64,000 bases of DNA from Actinokineospora bangkokensis (GCF_001940455.1 NZ_MKQR01000007.1:395378-459377); one strand, 5' to 3'. Shown: positions 8,653 to 17,437, counted from the stretch's first letter. The notes: a model not told the origin generated them from the sequence alone. A program made the numbers and translations.

Positions 8653-10199
8653 CGGGTGCTCCCCGCGGGCTCGACCGCGGGTGCGCGGTGCAGGTTGGAG
8701 TGGGCCGTCTTCTCCCAGCTGCCGTCGCCGCGCGCCTCGCGCCAGATCGAGCGCAGCGCGGCGAACGCCAGCAGCACCTGGTACGGGAACGTGCCCAGGA
8801 CCAGCCGCAGGTAGTCGCGCGGCCGGGCGCGCAGCCCGAACGAGCGGGCGAACTCGCCCAGCCCCGCCACCTCCACCACCAGGGTGATCACCGTGGGGGC
8901 CAGGGGCAGGAACGTCAGCAGGGTGACCGGCGTGGGCACCTTGGCGGTCAGCATCACCACGACCGCGATGGGGATCATGACCCCGGTGAACGCCTGCAGG
9001 AACGGCATCGCCAGGGTGTAGCGGGCCAGCGCCCGCTGCCCGCGGCCCGGCAGCCGCCGCCACTCGCCCTTGCGCAGCACCTGCAGGAAGCCCTGGTCCC
9101 AGCGGGTGCGCTGCTTCACCAGCGACCGCACGGTGTCCGGGGTCTCCTCCCGGGTGACGACCTCGGGGTCGTAGGCCACCGCGACCACCGCCCCCGCCGA
9201 GGACAGCCGCACACCGATCTCGCAGTCCTCGGCCAGGCACTCGGGGTCCCAGCCGCCGTGCTCGCGCAGCAGCGCGGTCCTGGTGAACACGGTGTTGCCG
9301 CCGAGCGGGATGAACCGGGCGTCGGCGTGGTAGTGCAGCCGCGAGCGGAACCAGAAGTAGTACTCCAGGCAGTTGCGCAGCGACCACCACGTCGAGTGGA
9401 TGTTCATCAGCTGCACCCCGGCCTGCACGACGTCCGCCCCGGTCTCGTCGAACCGGCCCTCCACCAGCCGGAGCAGGTCCGGGTGCACGTCGTCCTCGGC
9501 GTCGAACACGCCGGTGACCTCGCCGCGGCACTCGGCCAGGGCCGTGTTGAGCGCCTTGGGCTTGTTCTTGGGCAGGCTGTGGTCGATGACCACGCGGATG
9601 ACGCCGGGGTGGCGCTCGGCGGCGGCGCGCGCCACGGCCTCGGTCTCCGGGTCGTCGTGCCCGATGATCGCCAGCACCTCGAAGTCCGGGTGGTCGATCG
9701 CGGCCAGGGTGTCCAACGTGGTCCCCAGCACCGCCTGCTCGTGCCGCGCCGGGACCAGCAGCGAGAACGACAGCGGCCTGCTCGCCGCGCGCCGGGTGAA
9801 GCCGGTCGCGGCCAGCGCCTGCGGCGTGCGCCAGGCGTGCAGCATCCACCACAGCGTCGACCCGGCCACCCCGGTCAGCAGCACCGACACCAGGACCAGC
9901 AGTCCGATCACCGCCCACTGCCCGATTCCGGTACCCGGTTCCGCAGGCGGAACCGGTTCGACAGTGGAACGGCTCCGGAATTCTCCCGGGTCGCCGTCGA
10001 ATTCATTCGCCGGGGCGGGTGGGAGCAATTGCCCGTCATCCGCCGGATCCTGTTCCGCTTGGTCGGCGGCGGCCACCGCGGCCGTCCGCACGCCCCCGGC
10101 CGCTGCCGAATTCCCTGCGCCAGCGAGCAAGAGGCCCAGCGTGATCAGGGCTAACAGGACTGTCGAGCGGATCGGGCGCGATCGCGCGCGCAACGCCAT
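8649..10199 (-). CDS. Processive family 2 glycosyltransferase (polysaccharide synthase)
   Basis: First gene of the operon, 516 residues. A signal-like N-terminus and low-complexity linker precede a membrane helix (~92-120). The GT-A catalytic domain holds the substrate Asp motif DAEDD (233-237), EDCE (324-327) with the base Asp, and QRTRW (363-367), which is the QxxRW signature of processive synthases such as cellulose or hyaluronan synthase. Three or more membrane helices follow. It likely polymerises and extrudes a beta-linked glycan; the sugar cannot be read from sequence. It is coupled to GT39, DUF4397, GH8 and sortase genes. An 11-bp dyad at 10301-10331 lies in its promoter region. Confidence 0.9.
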   Translation of the reverse strand: MALRARSRPIRSTVLLALITLGLLLAGAGNSAAAGGVRTAAVAAADQAEQDPADDGQLLPPAPANEFDGDPGEFRSRSTVEPVPPAEPGTGIGQWAVIGLLVLVSVLLTGVAGSTLWWMLHAWRTPQALAATGFTRRAASRPLSFSLLVPARHEQAVLGTTLDTLAAIDHPDFEVLAIIGHDDPETEAVARAAAERHPGVIRVVIDHSLPKNKPKALNTALAECRGEVTGVFDAEDDVHPDLLRLVEGRFDETGADVVQAGVQLMNIHSTWWSLRNCLEYYFWFRSRLHYHADARFIPLGGNTVFTRTALLREHGGWDPECLAEDCEIGVRLSSAGAVVAVAYDPEVVTREETPDTVRSLVKQRTRWDQGFLQVLRKGEWRRLPGRGQRALARYTLAMPFLQAFTGVMIPIAVVVMLTAKVPTPVTLLTFLPLAPTVITLVVEVAGLGEFARSFGLRARPRDYLRLVLGTFPYQVLLAFAALRSIWREARGDGSWEKTAHSNLHRAPAVEPAGSTR

Positions 10200-10300
10200 G
10201 GACGAACCTCGCCATCGCCTGATCGAGTGAAATCATTTCCTGTGGACTTCGACCGTACCGCGCCGGTCGGGTTGGTCGGAAAGCGTTTTTGTGAGGCGAC

Positions 10301-10331
10301 ACACGTTCCCGGTTAATTCTCGGGAAAGTGT
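10301..10331. promoter_or_regulatory. Dyad upstream of the GT2 operon
   Basis: Arms ACACgTTCCCG and CGGGAAaGTGT, with 10 of 11 positions paired, flank a 9-base AT-rich centre about 100 bases upstream of the GT2 start. The rest of 10200-10669 holds no gene. This could be an operator or a short transcribed hairpin; the binding factor is unknown. Confidence 0.35.
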
Positions 10332-10669
10332 GCACGGCGATGTTTTGGCGGCATCCGGGTGCGTGAGGTGCGCGATTCGGGAAATGTGGGCGGCGGGGTG
10401 CTGCCAAGCGTTTGCCGGGTGGGCGCGCGGGTAGCCGGAGCGCCGCTCGGCCGGATGTCGGGGCACCCGTGCGGATCACCACCGGCCCCGGCGCGCCGAT
10501 CCGGCCACTCGGGACGCGCGCCCGTTCGGCCCTCGACCGGTCCCGCCCGCGGCGCGGCGGACCCCGTCGCCGTGTGCGCGTCCCGTGCCCGACCGCGGGA
10601 ACCGGTGGTGATCACCGGCGGCACCGGGTACCTGGAGTGAACCCGGAAAGACCCAGCGCGGGAGGCGTG

Positions 10670-10918
10670 ATGTCGTGGTGGCAGGCCCACAGGCTGCGTT
10701 CGGCCCTCACGAGGGTCCGGTTCGTCCGCCCCGAGGGGCGGAGCAGGGCGGCCTCGGACGCGGGGCGGATGGCCATCGACATCTGCCACGACATCGGGGA
10801 CCAGGAGTCCGCCAAGCAGTTCCTCGAATCGTTCGAGGCCGACCTCCGCGCGGCGGCGAACGGGGAGGCCCCGGGCGGCACGGGCCGCGACCGCCGAGGG
10901 GCGGCCGAGTCCGCATGA
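10670..10918 (+). CDS. Small hypothetical protein
   Basis: An 82-residue protein from ATG 10670, placed by GGGAGG at 10660-10664; an overlapping GTG at 10667 is an alternative. The sequence is basic at the start (HRLRSALTRVRFVRPEGRS), then has an amphipathic helical stretch (IDICHDIGDQESAKQFLESF). I do not recognise the family. The intergenic sequence in front (10200-10669) provides room for a promoter shared by divergence with the GT2 operon. Confidence 0.55.
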   Translation: MSWWQAHRLRSALTRVRFVRPEGRSRAASDAGRMAIDICHDIGDQESAKQFLESFEADLRAAANGEAPGGTGRDRRGAAESA

Positions 10919-11080
10919 CGACCTGCTGCCGCTGAGCCATTTCCGATAACGGCGCTAGCTCGCCTCGGTGGCGGTCCACCGCGGCGCCGCGCGGGTGTGA
11001 GCTGCCTCAAGCGTCGTCAGGATCGGCCGCGGTCGTTGTCTTCCTCTTCCGTGAGCAGCCGAAGCGAGGGAGGCGGACGC

Positions 11081-11482
11081 GTGCAGGACGCGGTCTACGT
11101 GGACTACCAGGAGTCGGGTGGCGGGTGGGTGGTCACCGTCAAGCACGACGGGGAAGAGCTCGTGGACCGGGCGGACGGCGATCTCGTGTCAGCGCGCGAT
11201 TGCGCCAACACGCTCATCGCGACCCTCGCCGCGGTGCACGGCCACCGACCGGTGGTCCACCTGCTCGACGGGGACGCGGTGGCCTACTCCGCCGCGTACC
11301 TCAGCGAACGCGCGGGACTGCCCTGGAAGCGCGAGGACCCGGCCGAGACCCCCGCGGTCGAACCCGCCGAGGCCGCGGGCGAACCGACCCAGCCGGACCA
11401 GCCGCCTGCCGAGCCGGACCACCCCGCCCCGCCGGTCCAGGCAGAGGAAGCCGGGGACGCGACCGAGGAACAGGCCGTCTAG
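11081..11482 (+). CDS. Hypothetical protein with acidic Pro-rich tail
   Basis: 133 residues from GTG 11081, preceded by GAGGGAGG; an upstream in-frame ATG at 10997 lacks such a site. The first ~85 residues form a compact domain (DAVYVDYQESGGGWVVTVKH ... CANTLIATLAAVHGHRPVVH). The last ~45 are Pro/Glu/Ala-rich and disordered. The family is not recognised. The stop TAG shares the tetranucleotide CTAG with the stop of the sigma-factor gene on the opposite strand, so the two genes converge with a 4-bp overlap. Confidence 0.6.
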   Translation: MQDAVYVDYQESGGGWVVTVKHDGEELVDRADGDLVSARDCANTLIATLAAVHGHRPVVHLLDGDAVAYSAAYLSERAGLPWKREDPAETPAVEPAEAAGEPTQPDQPPAEPDHPAPPVQAEEAGDATEEQAV

Positions 11483-13368
11483 GCGCGCGGCCGGTCCCTG
11501 GGCCACCACAGCTGCTGCTCCTCGCGGTCGACGGCCGAGCCGATCCTCGCCTCGACGAGGACCACCCGGTCCTCCGGCGCGGGCCTGGCCAGGCGCACCG
11601 CCAACCGCGCGACCGCCCACGGCTGGAGCGGCTCGTCGCTCGTGCAGACCGCGCCCGCGCACTCGAACCCCGCTGAGCCGACCCGCTGGACGGGGCGGTC
11701 GAACACCACCGAGACCCGGCCGGGGCGCGAGCCCGTGTTGCGCACGACGGTGTCCAGCACAGGTCCGTCACCGACGCCCGGTCGTGCGAACACCGCCAGC
11801 GACACCCCGTCCGAACCCGCCTGCTCGCGCACCGTGACGACGATGCGGATCTCGGCGCCGCCGACGCTCCCCGAGATCACGCCGCCCGGCGCGCCTTCCT
11901 CGGCCATCAACCGCACCACGAAGTCGTGCGACTCCCCGGGGGCGAGCGGACCGCCGGTGCACACGACCTCGGTGTCGCCCGAGCACGAGGACGCCGCCCG
12001 CGCCTGGGTGGCGTGCACGCCCTGCGGGAGGCGCAGGACGAGGGAGATCGGCTCGGACGGCGCCCCGCCGGTGTTGCGCACCCGCACCGGGAGGTCCACG
12101 GCCTGCCCGGGTTCGAGCTCGTGCTCGGTCCCGTCGACGCCGATCTCCAGCTTGGCCGGGCTGGTGCCCGGCGCCGGGCTGGACCCGGGCGGCTGGGCGG
12201 CGCCCGGTGGGCGGCTGGGGCTGGGCGGCGGGCTACCCGGCCCGGTGGGCGCGGAGGCGCCCGGCGCGGGTGGCGGCTCGGCGGGTCCGGTCCCGCCGGG
12301 AGGTGCGGCGGCCGGGTCCTGCGCCTCGGGCGTCGTCTGGGCAGGCCGGCCACCCGCGGGCGCCTGCTGCTCCGGGGTGCCTGCCGCGACCCCCTGCCCG
12401 GTGGCGGGCACCTGGGCCCCGGCCGGTGTGACCGCGGCGGCCGCCACGACCGCCGCGACGAGCATGAGCCCGGAGACGCCCGCGATGGCCGCTTGGCGCA
12501 CCGAGCTCGAACCGGTTCCGGCGGACCCCGACGTGCCCGCGGCAGCGGTAGCCGCCACGCCCCACCCCGCGCCCGGTGTCGCGGCGAGGTAGGCCACCGC
12601 CGCCGGACCCAGGACCAGCGGGGCGATCAGCGCGCCCAGACCGCTGTTCACCTCGTGCAGGTGCGCCACGAGCGAGCGGCACCGGCCGCACCCGTCGAGG
12701 TGGCACTCCACCTGGGCCCGTTCGCGCGCCTTGAGACCGCCCCGCACCCACGCCCCGAGCCGTTCGGCGGTCGCGCGGCAGGCCGGGTCCGCCGCCTCGG
12801 CGAGGTGCGCCTGGAGGTAGGCCTGGCGCATGCCCTCCCGAGCGCGGTAAGCCAGCGCGGACACCCCGTTGGGGGTCAGCCCCAGCAACGGCGCCACGTC
12901 GCGCGGGGCCTGCCCCTCCACGTGCAGGTGCCACAGGACCGCCTGCCACCGCTCGGGCAGCGAGGCGAACGCCTTCGCCGTCAGCGCCCGCTCCAACCCC
13001 GCGATCGCCGGGTCCGTGAACGGGACGCTCAGCGCCTCCACCCGGACCCCCGCCGCCTGCGTCACGTCGTCGACGAGGTTGACGCGGCGTTCCTTGCGGG
13101 ACCGGGTGTAGGCGGTGTTGCGGACGGCGGTCAGCAGGTAGGGGCGGAACGCGAGGTCCGGCCCCCTGCCGTGCTTGAGCGCGTCGAACACCTTCGAGAA
13201 CGCCTCGGACACCAGGTCCTCCGCGGCCGCGGCGGACCGCTCCAGGTGCCGCGCGAGCTTGGTCGCCGCTTCCACGTGCCGCTCGTAGAGGACGCTGAAC
13301 GCCTCGGTGTCCCCCTCCCTGACCGAGCTGATCAGATCGGGGTCACTGGGCTCATCTGTCTCGTCCAT
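11479..13368 (-). CDS. Membrane-tethered sigma-70/anti-sigma fusion with extracellular C-terminus
   Basis: A 629-residue fusion starting at ATG 13368 behind a GGGGGAG site. Residues ~10-95 are sigma region 2 (AEDLVSEAFSKVFDAL); ~133-190 are region 4 (LPERWQAVLWHLHVEGQAP). A zinc-finger anti-sigma module follows, with His223, Cys227 and Cys230 in an HxxxCxxC pattern. Then come hydrophobic segments (~245-265 and ~293-315), a long Pro/Gly/Ala linker (~315-430), and an extracellular beta-rich region with two repeats of a CARDB/DUF11-like NTGG/NTGS pattern. Actinobacterial ECF groups with a zinc-finger and membrane extension are known. Release of the sigma part would need proteolysis. Target promoters are unknown. 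Confidence 0.88.
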   Translation of the reverse strand: MDETDEPSDPDLISSVREGDTEAFSVLYERHVEAATKLARHLERSAAAAEDLVSEAFSKVFDALKHGRGPDLAFRPYLLTAVRNTAYTRSRKERRVNLVDDVTQAAGVRVEALSVPFTDPAIAGLERALTAKAFASLPERWQAVLWHLHVEGQAPRDVAPLLGLTPNGVSALAYRAREGMRQAYLQAHLAEAADPACRATAERLGAWVRGGLKARERAQVECHLDGCGRCRSLVAHLHEVNSGLGALIAPLVLGPAAVAYLAATPGAGWGVAATAAAGTSGSAGTGSSSVRQAAIAGVSGLMLVAAVVAAAAVTPAGAQVPATGQGVAAGTPEQQAPAGGRPAQTTPEAQDPAAAPPGGTGPAEPPPAPGASAPTGPGSPPPSPSRPPGAAQPPGSSPAPGTSPAKLEIGVDGTEHELEPGQAVDLPVRVRNTGGAPSEPISLVLRLPQGVHATQARAASSCSGDTEVVCTGGPLAPGESHDFVVRLMAEEGAPGGVISGSVGGAEIRIVVTVREQAGSDGVSLAVFARPGVGDGPVLDTVVRNTGSRPGRVSVVFDRPVQRVGSAGFECAGAVCTSDEPLQPWAVARLAVRLARPAPEDRVVLVEARIGSAVDREEQQLWWPRDRPRA

Positions 13369-13538
13369 GACTCCCCCTCGACCTTTCCTGGCCATAGTGG
13401 CACACGGTCCAGCCGGGGTAGGTGACCCCAAACGTGACGAAGCGCACCGCGTCGCGCCCCTGGGGCGTCCACGGCGGTGCGCCGAGCCGGGAAGTCTATT
13501 GTGGAGGGATGGGTGGTTGTCCTCCGCAACCTGTCGCG

Positions 13539-13577
13539 GTGGGCTTGCCCCCGGGCAGCACCCGGGGGCAAGCCCAC
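13539..13577 (-). terminator. Strong hairpin terminator behind the DUF4394 gene
   Basis: A perfect 17-bp stem (left arm starts GTGGGCTTGCC, right arm ends GGCAAGCCCAC) with a 5-base loop CAGCA. It lies 7 bases past the stop of the DUF4394 gene. It has no T-run, as is common in actinobacteria, and may act in both directions. Confidence 0.75.
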
Positions 13578-13584
13578 CGGCGGG

Positions 13585-14439
13585 CTACTTGACGAACGCG
13601 ATGCCGACCGGGGTCGACGACAGGAACGCGAGGAACGTCAGGCGGCCGGTGGCGAGGTCGACCCGGGTGAGGGCGCGGGCGCTCAGCAGGCCGAGCAGGC
13701 CCTCGGTGCGCACGGCGGCGACCGCGGCACCGCTGGTCCCGCTGATGTCGAAGCCGTTGGCCTCGGTGATGCCGATGCCGAGCTTGCCGGTGGTGAACAG
13801 CTGCCCGGTGTTGGGCGACACCGCGGGCGTCGCGCCGGGCAGGGTGCCCTGGGTGGCGAGGGTGTCGGAGCGGGTGTCGATCACGTACAGGCCCGTGCTG
13901 GTGGCACCCGCCACGCTGTTGGTGTAGCCGGCGGCGGAGACGGCGGGGGTCTTGCCCGCCAGGCGGTCACCGGGGGCGTAGGCGAGCGCGCCGTCGGTCG
14001 CCGCGACCGCGCCGGTGTCGGGCACCAGGCGCAGGTTCTGCCCCGCGTCGGTCACCAGCCGGATGCGGTCCACCGTGGGGTTGAAGTCGAAGCCCACGGC
14101 GGTGCCGGACAGCGCGACCGGCGCGCCCACCGCGGTGGCCCTGCCGCTCCGGGCGTCCACCGTGTACAGCTGGCCGGACTTGCCGATGCCGTAGACGCCG
14201 CCGGTCGCCGGGCGCACGTCGATGCCGACCAGGCGGTCCCCGGCGCCCAGGCCGGTGATCCTGACCTTCTTCTCCACGTGCTTGAGCCGGTCGCCGTCGT
14301 GGCGGCTGAGCACCCCGTCGGAACCGAGCACGAGCAGGTCCGGCGCGCCCGCGCCGGTCGCGGCGGCCGGGGTGGCGAGCAGGCAGGCCGCGCCCGCGGC
14401 GGCGACGGCGGCGGCGAGCGCCTTGATCGAGGTGCGCAT
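13585..14439 (-). CDS. Secreted DUF4394 protein
   Basis: 284 residues with a signal peptide (ALAAAVAAAGAACLLATPAAA) and an AGGAGA ribosome site. The body is a beta-propeller-like DUF4394 sequence with recurring blocks (LVGIDVRPATGGVYGIG; VGFDFNPTVDRIRLVTDAG). Its function is not established in any family member I know. It is transcribed divergently from an ECF sigma/anti-sigma pair, an arrangement often seen for a direct target of that sigma factor. A perfect hairpin terminates it downstream. Confidence 0.85.
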   Translation of the reverse strand: MRTSIKALAAAVAAAGAACLLATPAAATGAGAPDLLVLGSDGVLSRHDGDRLKHVEKKVRITGLGAGDRLVGIDVRPATGGVYGIGKSGQLYTVDARSGRATAVGAPVALSGTAVGFDFNPTVDRIRLVTDAGQNLRLVPDTGAVAATDGALAYAPGDRLAGKTPAVSAAGYTNSVAGATSTGLYVIDTRSDTLATQGTLPGATPAVSPNTGQLFTTGKLGIGITEANGFDISGTSGAAVAAVRTEGLLGLLSARALTRVDLATGRLTFLAFLSSTPVGIAFVK

Positions 14440-14524
14440 GGTTCTCCTGGGGTCGTGGGTGGTGCGCCCGCCGACCGAGCCCCGGTCGTCGTGGCACCGA
14501 ATGTCTACGGAGGCGGACACCGCG

Positions 14525-14561
14525 GCGTTCACCGGACTTTTCTCCACTTTCGGGTGAACGC
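14525..14561. promoter_or_regulatory. Dyad in the DUF4394/ECF-sigma divergent region
   Basis: Perfect 9-bp arms GCGTTCACC and GGTGAACGC, 19 bases apart, lie 46 bases before the ECF sigma start. A possible operator or leader hairpin; no binding factor can be named. Confidence 0.3.
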
Positions 14562-14607
14562 GGCGCCCTGCCGCCCCGTACCCACCCCTGGCCGACAGGA
14601 GGAGCCG

Positions 14608-15165
14608 GTGGACCGCACGCGACGGCGCGGCGCTGACCGCGCCCGCCCCGACCTGGCGAGGGAGGACGAGTTGCGCGCCGCCTACGACGCCCACGCCGCC
14701 GAGCTGCACCGCTACGCCCGCCGCCAGCTGGGCGACGACGGCGCGGCCCGCGACGTGGTGCAGGAGGTGTTCCTGCGCGCGTGGCGCGCGGCCGACCGGT
14801 TCGACCCGGAGGTGGCCAGCCTGCGCGTGTGGCTGTTCGCCATCGCCCGCAACGCCGTCATCGACCACGAGCGCGGCCGCCGGGTCCGCCCCCTGCGCCT
14901 GCTCCCCGGCGACGAGCTCTCGGCGCTGGCCGAGTCCGAGGCCGACTTCGTCGACGACGTCGTCGTCGGCTGGGTGCTGGAGGAGGCCCTGCGGCGGCTG
15001 TCCCAGGAGCACCGCACCGCCCTGGTCGAGACCTACCTGCGCGGCAGGCCCCACGACCAGGTCGCCGCCGAGCTGGGGGTGCCCGTGGGCACGGTGCGCA
15101 GCCGCGTCTTCTACGGTCTCAAGGCGCTGAGGTTGGCCATGGACGAGATCGGGGTGCAGCTGTGA
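14608..15165 (+). CDS. ECF RNA polymerase sigma factor
   Basis: 185 residues from GTG 14608, placed by AGGAGGAG at 14597-14604. Region 2 is clear (DVVQEVFLRAWRAADRF; LFAIARNAVIDHER), and region 4 has LSQEHRTALVETYLRGRP followed by the helix-turn-helix VAAELGVPVGTVRSRVFYGL. The TGA overlaps the GTG of a zinc-finger anti-sigma gene by 4 bp, so the pair is co-translated. It resembles SigK/SigL-type systems, but the exact group cannot be fixed. The divergent DUF4394 gene is a plausible target. Confidence 0.92.
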   Translation: MDRTRRRGADRARPDLAREDELRAAYDAHAAELHRYARRQLGDDGAARDVVQEVFLRAWRAADRFDPEVASLRVWLFAIARNAVIDHERGRRVRPLRLLPGDELSALAESEADFVDDVVVGWVLEEALRRLSQEHRTALVETYLRGRPHDQVAAELGVPVGTVRSRVFYGLKALRLAMDEIGVQL

Positions 15166-15818
15166 GGCCGGACGACCACCGCGCCCTGCGCGAGTCCCTG
15201 GGCGCCTTCGCCCTCGACCAGCTCACCCCCGCCGAACGCACCGCCGTCCAAGCCCACCTCGACGGCTGCCCCACCTGCCGCGCGGAGCTCACCGAACTCG
15301 CGGAACTGGCCGAACCCCTCCGCAGGGTCGACCCCGACCGCCTCCTCCCCACCCCCGCCCTGCCCCCCGACCTCTGGGACGGCATCACCGCCCGGATCCG
15401 CGCCGAACGCCGCCGCCCGCGCCCACCCCACCTCCGCCGAGCGCTGGCCGCCACAGCCGCCGCAGCAGCGGTCGTGATCGCCCTGGCCGTCGGCTACCAG
15501 CTCGGCCAACCCCCCGACCTACCCCTCGAACACGTCGCCGTCTCCACCACGACCCCCGACCTCCAGGTCAGCGCAGACCTCGTCCCGCACACCTGGGGCA
15601 CGGAGATCAAGCTGACCGGCTCCGGCTTCACCCCCGGCACCCGCTACCGAGTCCTCATCCGCGGCACCACCGAGGGCGAACGAGTCGCGGGCGAGTTCAT
15701 CGGCACCGGCTCCGCACCGATGGTGTGCAACCTGAACTCCTCCCTGCCGCGCACCTCCGCCACCGGCTTCGTCGTGCTGGACGGGCAGGGCTCAGTGGTC
15801 CTCTCCTCCACCTTCTGA
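15162..15818 (+). CDS. Zinc-finger transmembrane anti-sigma factor
   Basis: 218 residues, starting at a GTG inside the sigma gene's stop. The N-terminal anti-sigma domain has the zinc motif His32-x3-Cys36-x2-Cys39 (AHLDGCPTC). One membrane helix follows (ALAATAAAAAVVIALAVGY, ~90-110). The extracellular part is a small beta-domain (EIKLTGSGFTPGTRYRVLIR), similar to the sensor region of RskA-like proteins. It should hold the upstream sigma factor at the membrane until an envelope signal triggers proteolysis. It converges with the XRE regulator gene 6 bases on. Confidence 0.92.
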   Translation: MRPDDHRALRESLGAFALDQLTPAERTAVQAHLDGCPTCRAELTELAELAEPLRRVDPDRLLPTPALPPDLWDGITARIRAERRRPRPPHLRRALAATAAAAAVVIALAVGYQLGQPPDLPLEHVAVSTTTPDLQVSADLVPHTWGTEIKLTGSGFTPGTRYRVLIRGTTEGERVAGEFIGTGSAPMVCNLNSSLPRTSATGFVVLDGQGSVVLSSTF

Positions 15819-15823
15819 CCCCG

Positions 15824-17185
15824 CTAGTGGGGAATGCCTGCTCGATGGGCAAGAGCGCGAAGTTCGTGCTTGGCGGTGATACCGGAGGAGCCGAGGAGGT
15901 CACCGACCAAGCGGCGGATGGTGCTGCGGGTTCGGATCTCGTCGGGTGCGAAGCCGTCGATCGCCGCCAGCACTTTGTGGGCTTGGTTTGGCTTGTCCCA
16001 TTGGTTGAAGCAAAGCGCCAGGTCGGCTAGGTAGCGGGCATGGCGTTCGGTGTCAGGGAAGCGCGGTGCCGGTGCGGTGTGTGCGTGATGGAGGGCTGTT
16101 CCTGCATCGCCGAGCAGGTAGTGGGCGGAGACGCGGTGGCTGAGGACGTTCGCCGCCAGCTCGGCGTGGGCTGGTGTCTGAGGGGTGAGCCGTGCTGTGG
16201 TGGAGTGGGCCTCGTCGAGGAGTTCGACCGCGCGGTGCCGGTCTCCGGCTCGGGCGGCGGCGTACCCGGCGGAGCACATGAGCAGGCCGTGCAGGGCCAG
16301 GTGGCCCTGGTGCGGTGCGCGGGTGCGGACGTCGAGGTGGTCGGCGGCGGCGAGGGTGAGTTCTTGCGCGCGGTCGTGGTCGCCCGCGCGGCGGAAGGCC
16401 GACCCGAGCATGCGGTGGGCTTCTGCGAGCACGAGCGGATCACCCGCGGCGTTCGCGGCGCGCATCGCCCGGTCGGCGGCGATCCACTCCGATCCGCTGG
16501 CGTCGGATTTGAGCAGGACGCGCGTGACGAGGTTGTAGGTCGCGGCCAGCAGCGCGGCGGTCGTGGGGGTGCCGTCGTGTCGATCGGTGGCCTCGGCGAT
16601 GCCGATCAGGTCGGTGAGACGGGTGGCCAGGTCGAGGTAGCGGCAGGAGCGGAAATCGGTTCGCGCGCAGGCCAGGGCGGTGGTGAGCGCTTGAGCTGTG
16701 GCAGGCTGCGCTGTGGTCGGCGGCCGGATCAGCGCGTCCTCCAGGCTGGTGGCCAGGCGGACGGTGGTGTCTCCCGGGGCGGCCAACGCGCGGGGCGCGG
16801 CGGCTGCGGCGCCGACCATGCCCGCGGTCAGCAGGAACGCGCGGCGACGCACCGGATCGACCCCCTCTGGCCCCGTGGAGTGGAGGCCCAGCGTATTCCC
16901 GGCGCCCAGGTGTGCCGGTGACGTGGGCGGGGTCGGGGTGTCGAGGATGCCGAACGCACGTGCGGGCAGTTCGAGGACTGCTGCGAGGCGGCGCAGGGTC
17001 TCGACGTCGTTGATGCCGTCGCGGCGCCCGTTCTCCAGCCGAGAGATCACCGAGCGCGAGCACCCGAACCTCGCACCCAGATCAGCTTGGGACCAGCCGC
17101 GGTGCTCGCGCGCCGCTCGCAGGACGGCTGGTCGGTCGCCGCGGCGGCTGGCGTCCCACACCGACGCGGGCCACGGGTTCGCCAC
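15824..17185 (-). CDS. XRE-family regulator with TPR-like repeats
   Basis: 453 residues from GTG 17185, chosen for AAGGGGG in front; upstream in-frame starts lack such a site. An N-terminal XRE helix-turn-helix (GWSQADLGARFGCSRSVISRLENG) is followed by a linker, a hydrophobic RRRAFLLTAGMVGAAAAAP segment, and ~300 residues of helical TPR-like repeats (LVLAEAHRMLGSAFRRAGDH; DRHRAVELLDEAH). Such proteins often sense a peptide or small ligand through the TPR part. It is divergent from the glycosylase/radical-SAM/kinase/Nudix set with ~250 bp between them, and is probably its regulator. Confidence 0.88.
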   Translation of the reverse strand: MANPWPASVWDASRRGDRPAVLRAAREHRGWSQADLGARFGCSRSVISRLENGRRDGINDVETLRRLAAVLELPARAFGILDTPTPPTSPAHLGAGNTLGLHSTGPEGVDPVRRRAFLLTAGMVGAAAAAPRALAAPGDTTVRLATSLEDALIRPPTTAQPATAQALTTALACARTDFRSCRYLDLATRLTDLIGIAEATDRHDGTPTTAALLAATYNLVTRVLLKSDASGSEWIAADRAMRAANAAGDPLVLAEAHRMLGSAFRRAGDHDRAQELTLAAADHLDVRTRAPHQGHLALHGLLMCSAGYAAARAGDRHRAVELLDEAHSTTARLTPQTPAHAELAANVLSHRVSAHYLLGDAGTALHHAHTAPAPRFPDTERHARYLADLALCFNQWDKPNQAHKVLAAIDGFAPDEIRTRSTIRRLVGDLLGSSGITAKHELRALAHRAGIPH

Positions 17186-17437
17186 CGTCCACCCCCTTGC
17201 GTCCGAGCAGGCAACCCTGTCGGGGATTGTCGCATCGACCTCGGGTTGCCGGTGGCGTTGTCCAGCAGTTGTGCCGCATTGGCACACCTGCTCCGAGGTG
17301 GCACACCCGTTGGCTTCCGGCCCGCCCGCGCGCCTAACTTCGAGCCAGGCCGACTCGGGGTGCGCGCCGGGTCACCCGTTCGAGACACGGCGGGGGTGAG
17401 GACAATGCGGCGACTCCGCACGTCGAGAGGACCACCG

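Noticed and set aside
5899..8814. Very long plus-strand open frame opposite the GT39/DUF4397 genes
   Set aside because: Shadow of the coding strand in high-GC DNA. His/Gln/Arg-rich translation, no domain, while the minus strand gives recognisable proteins.
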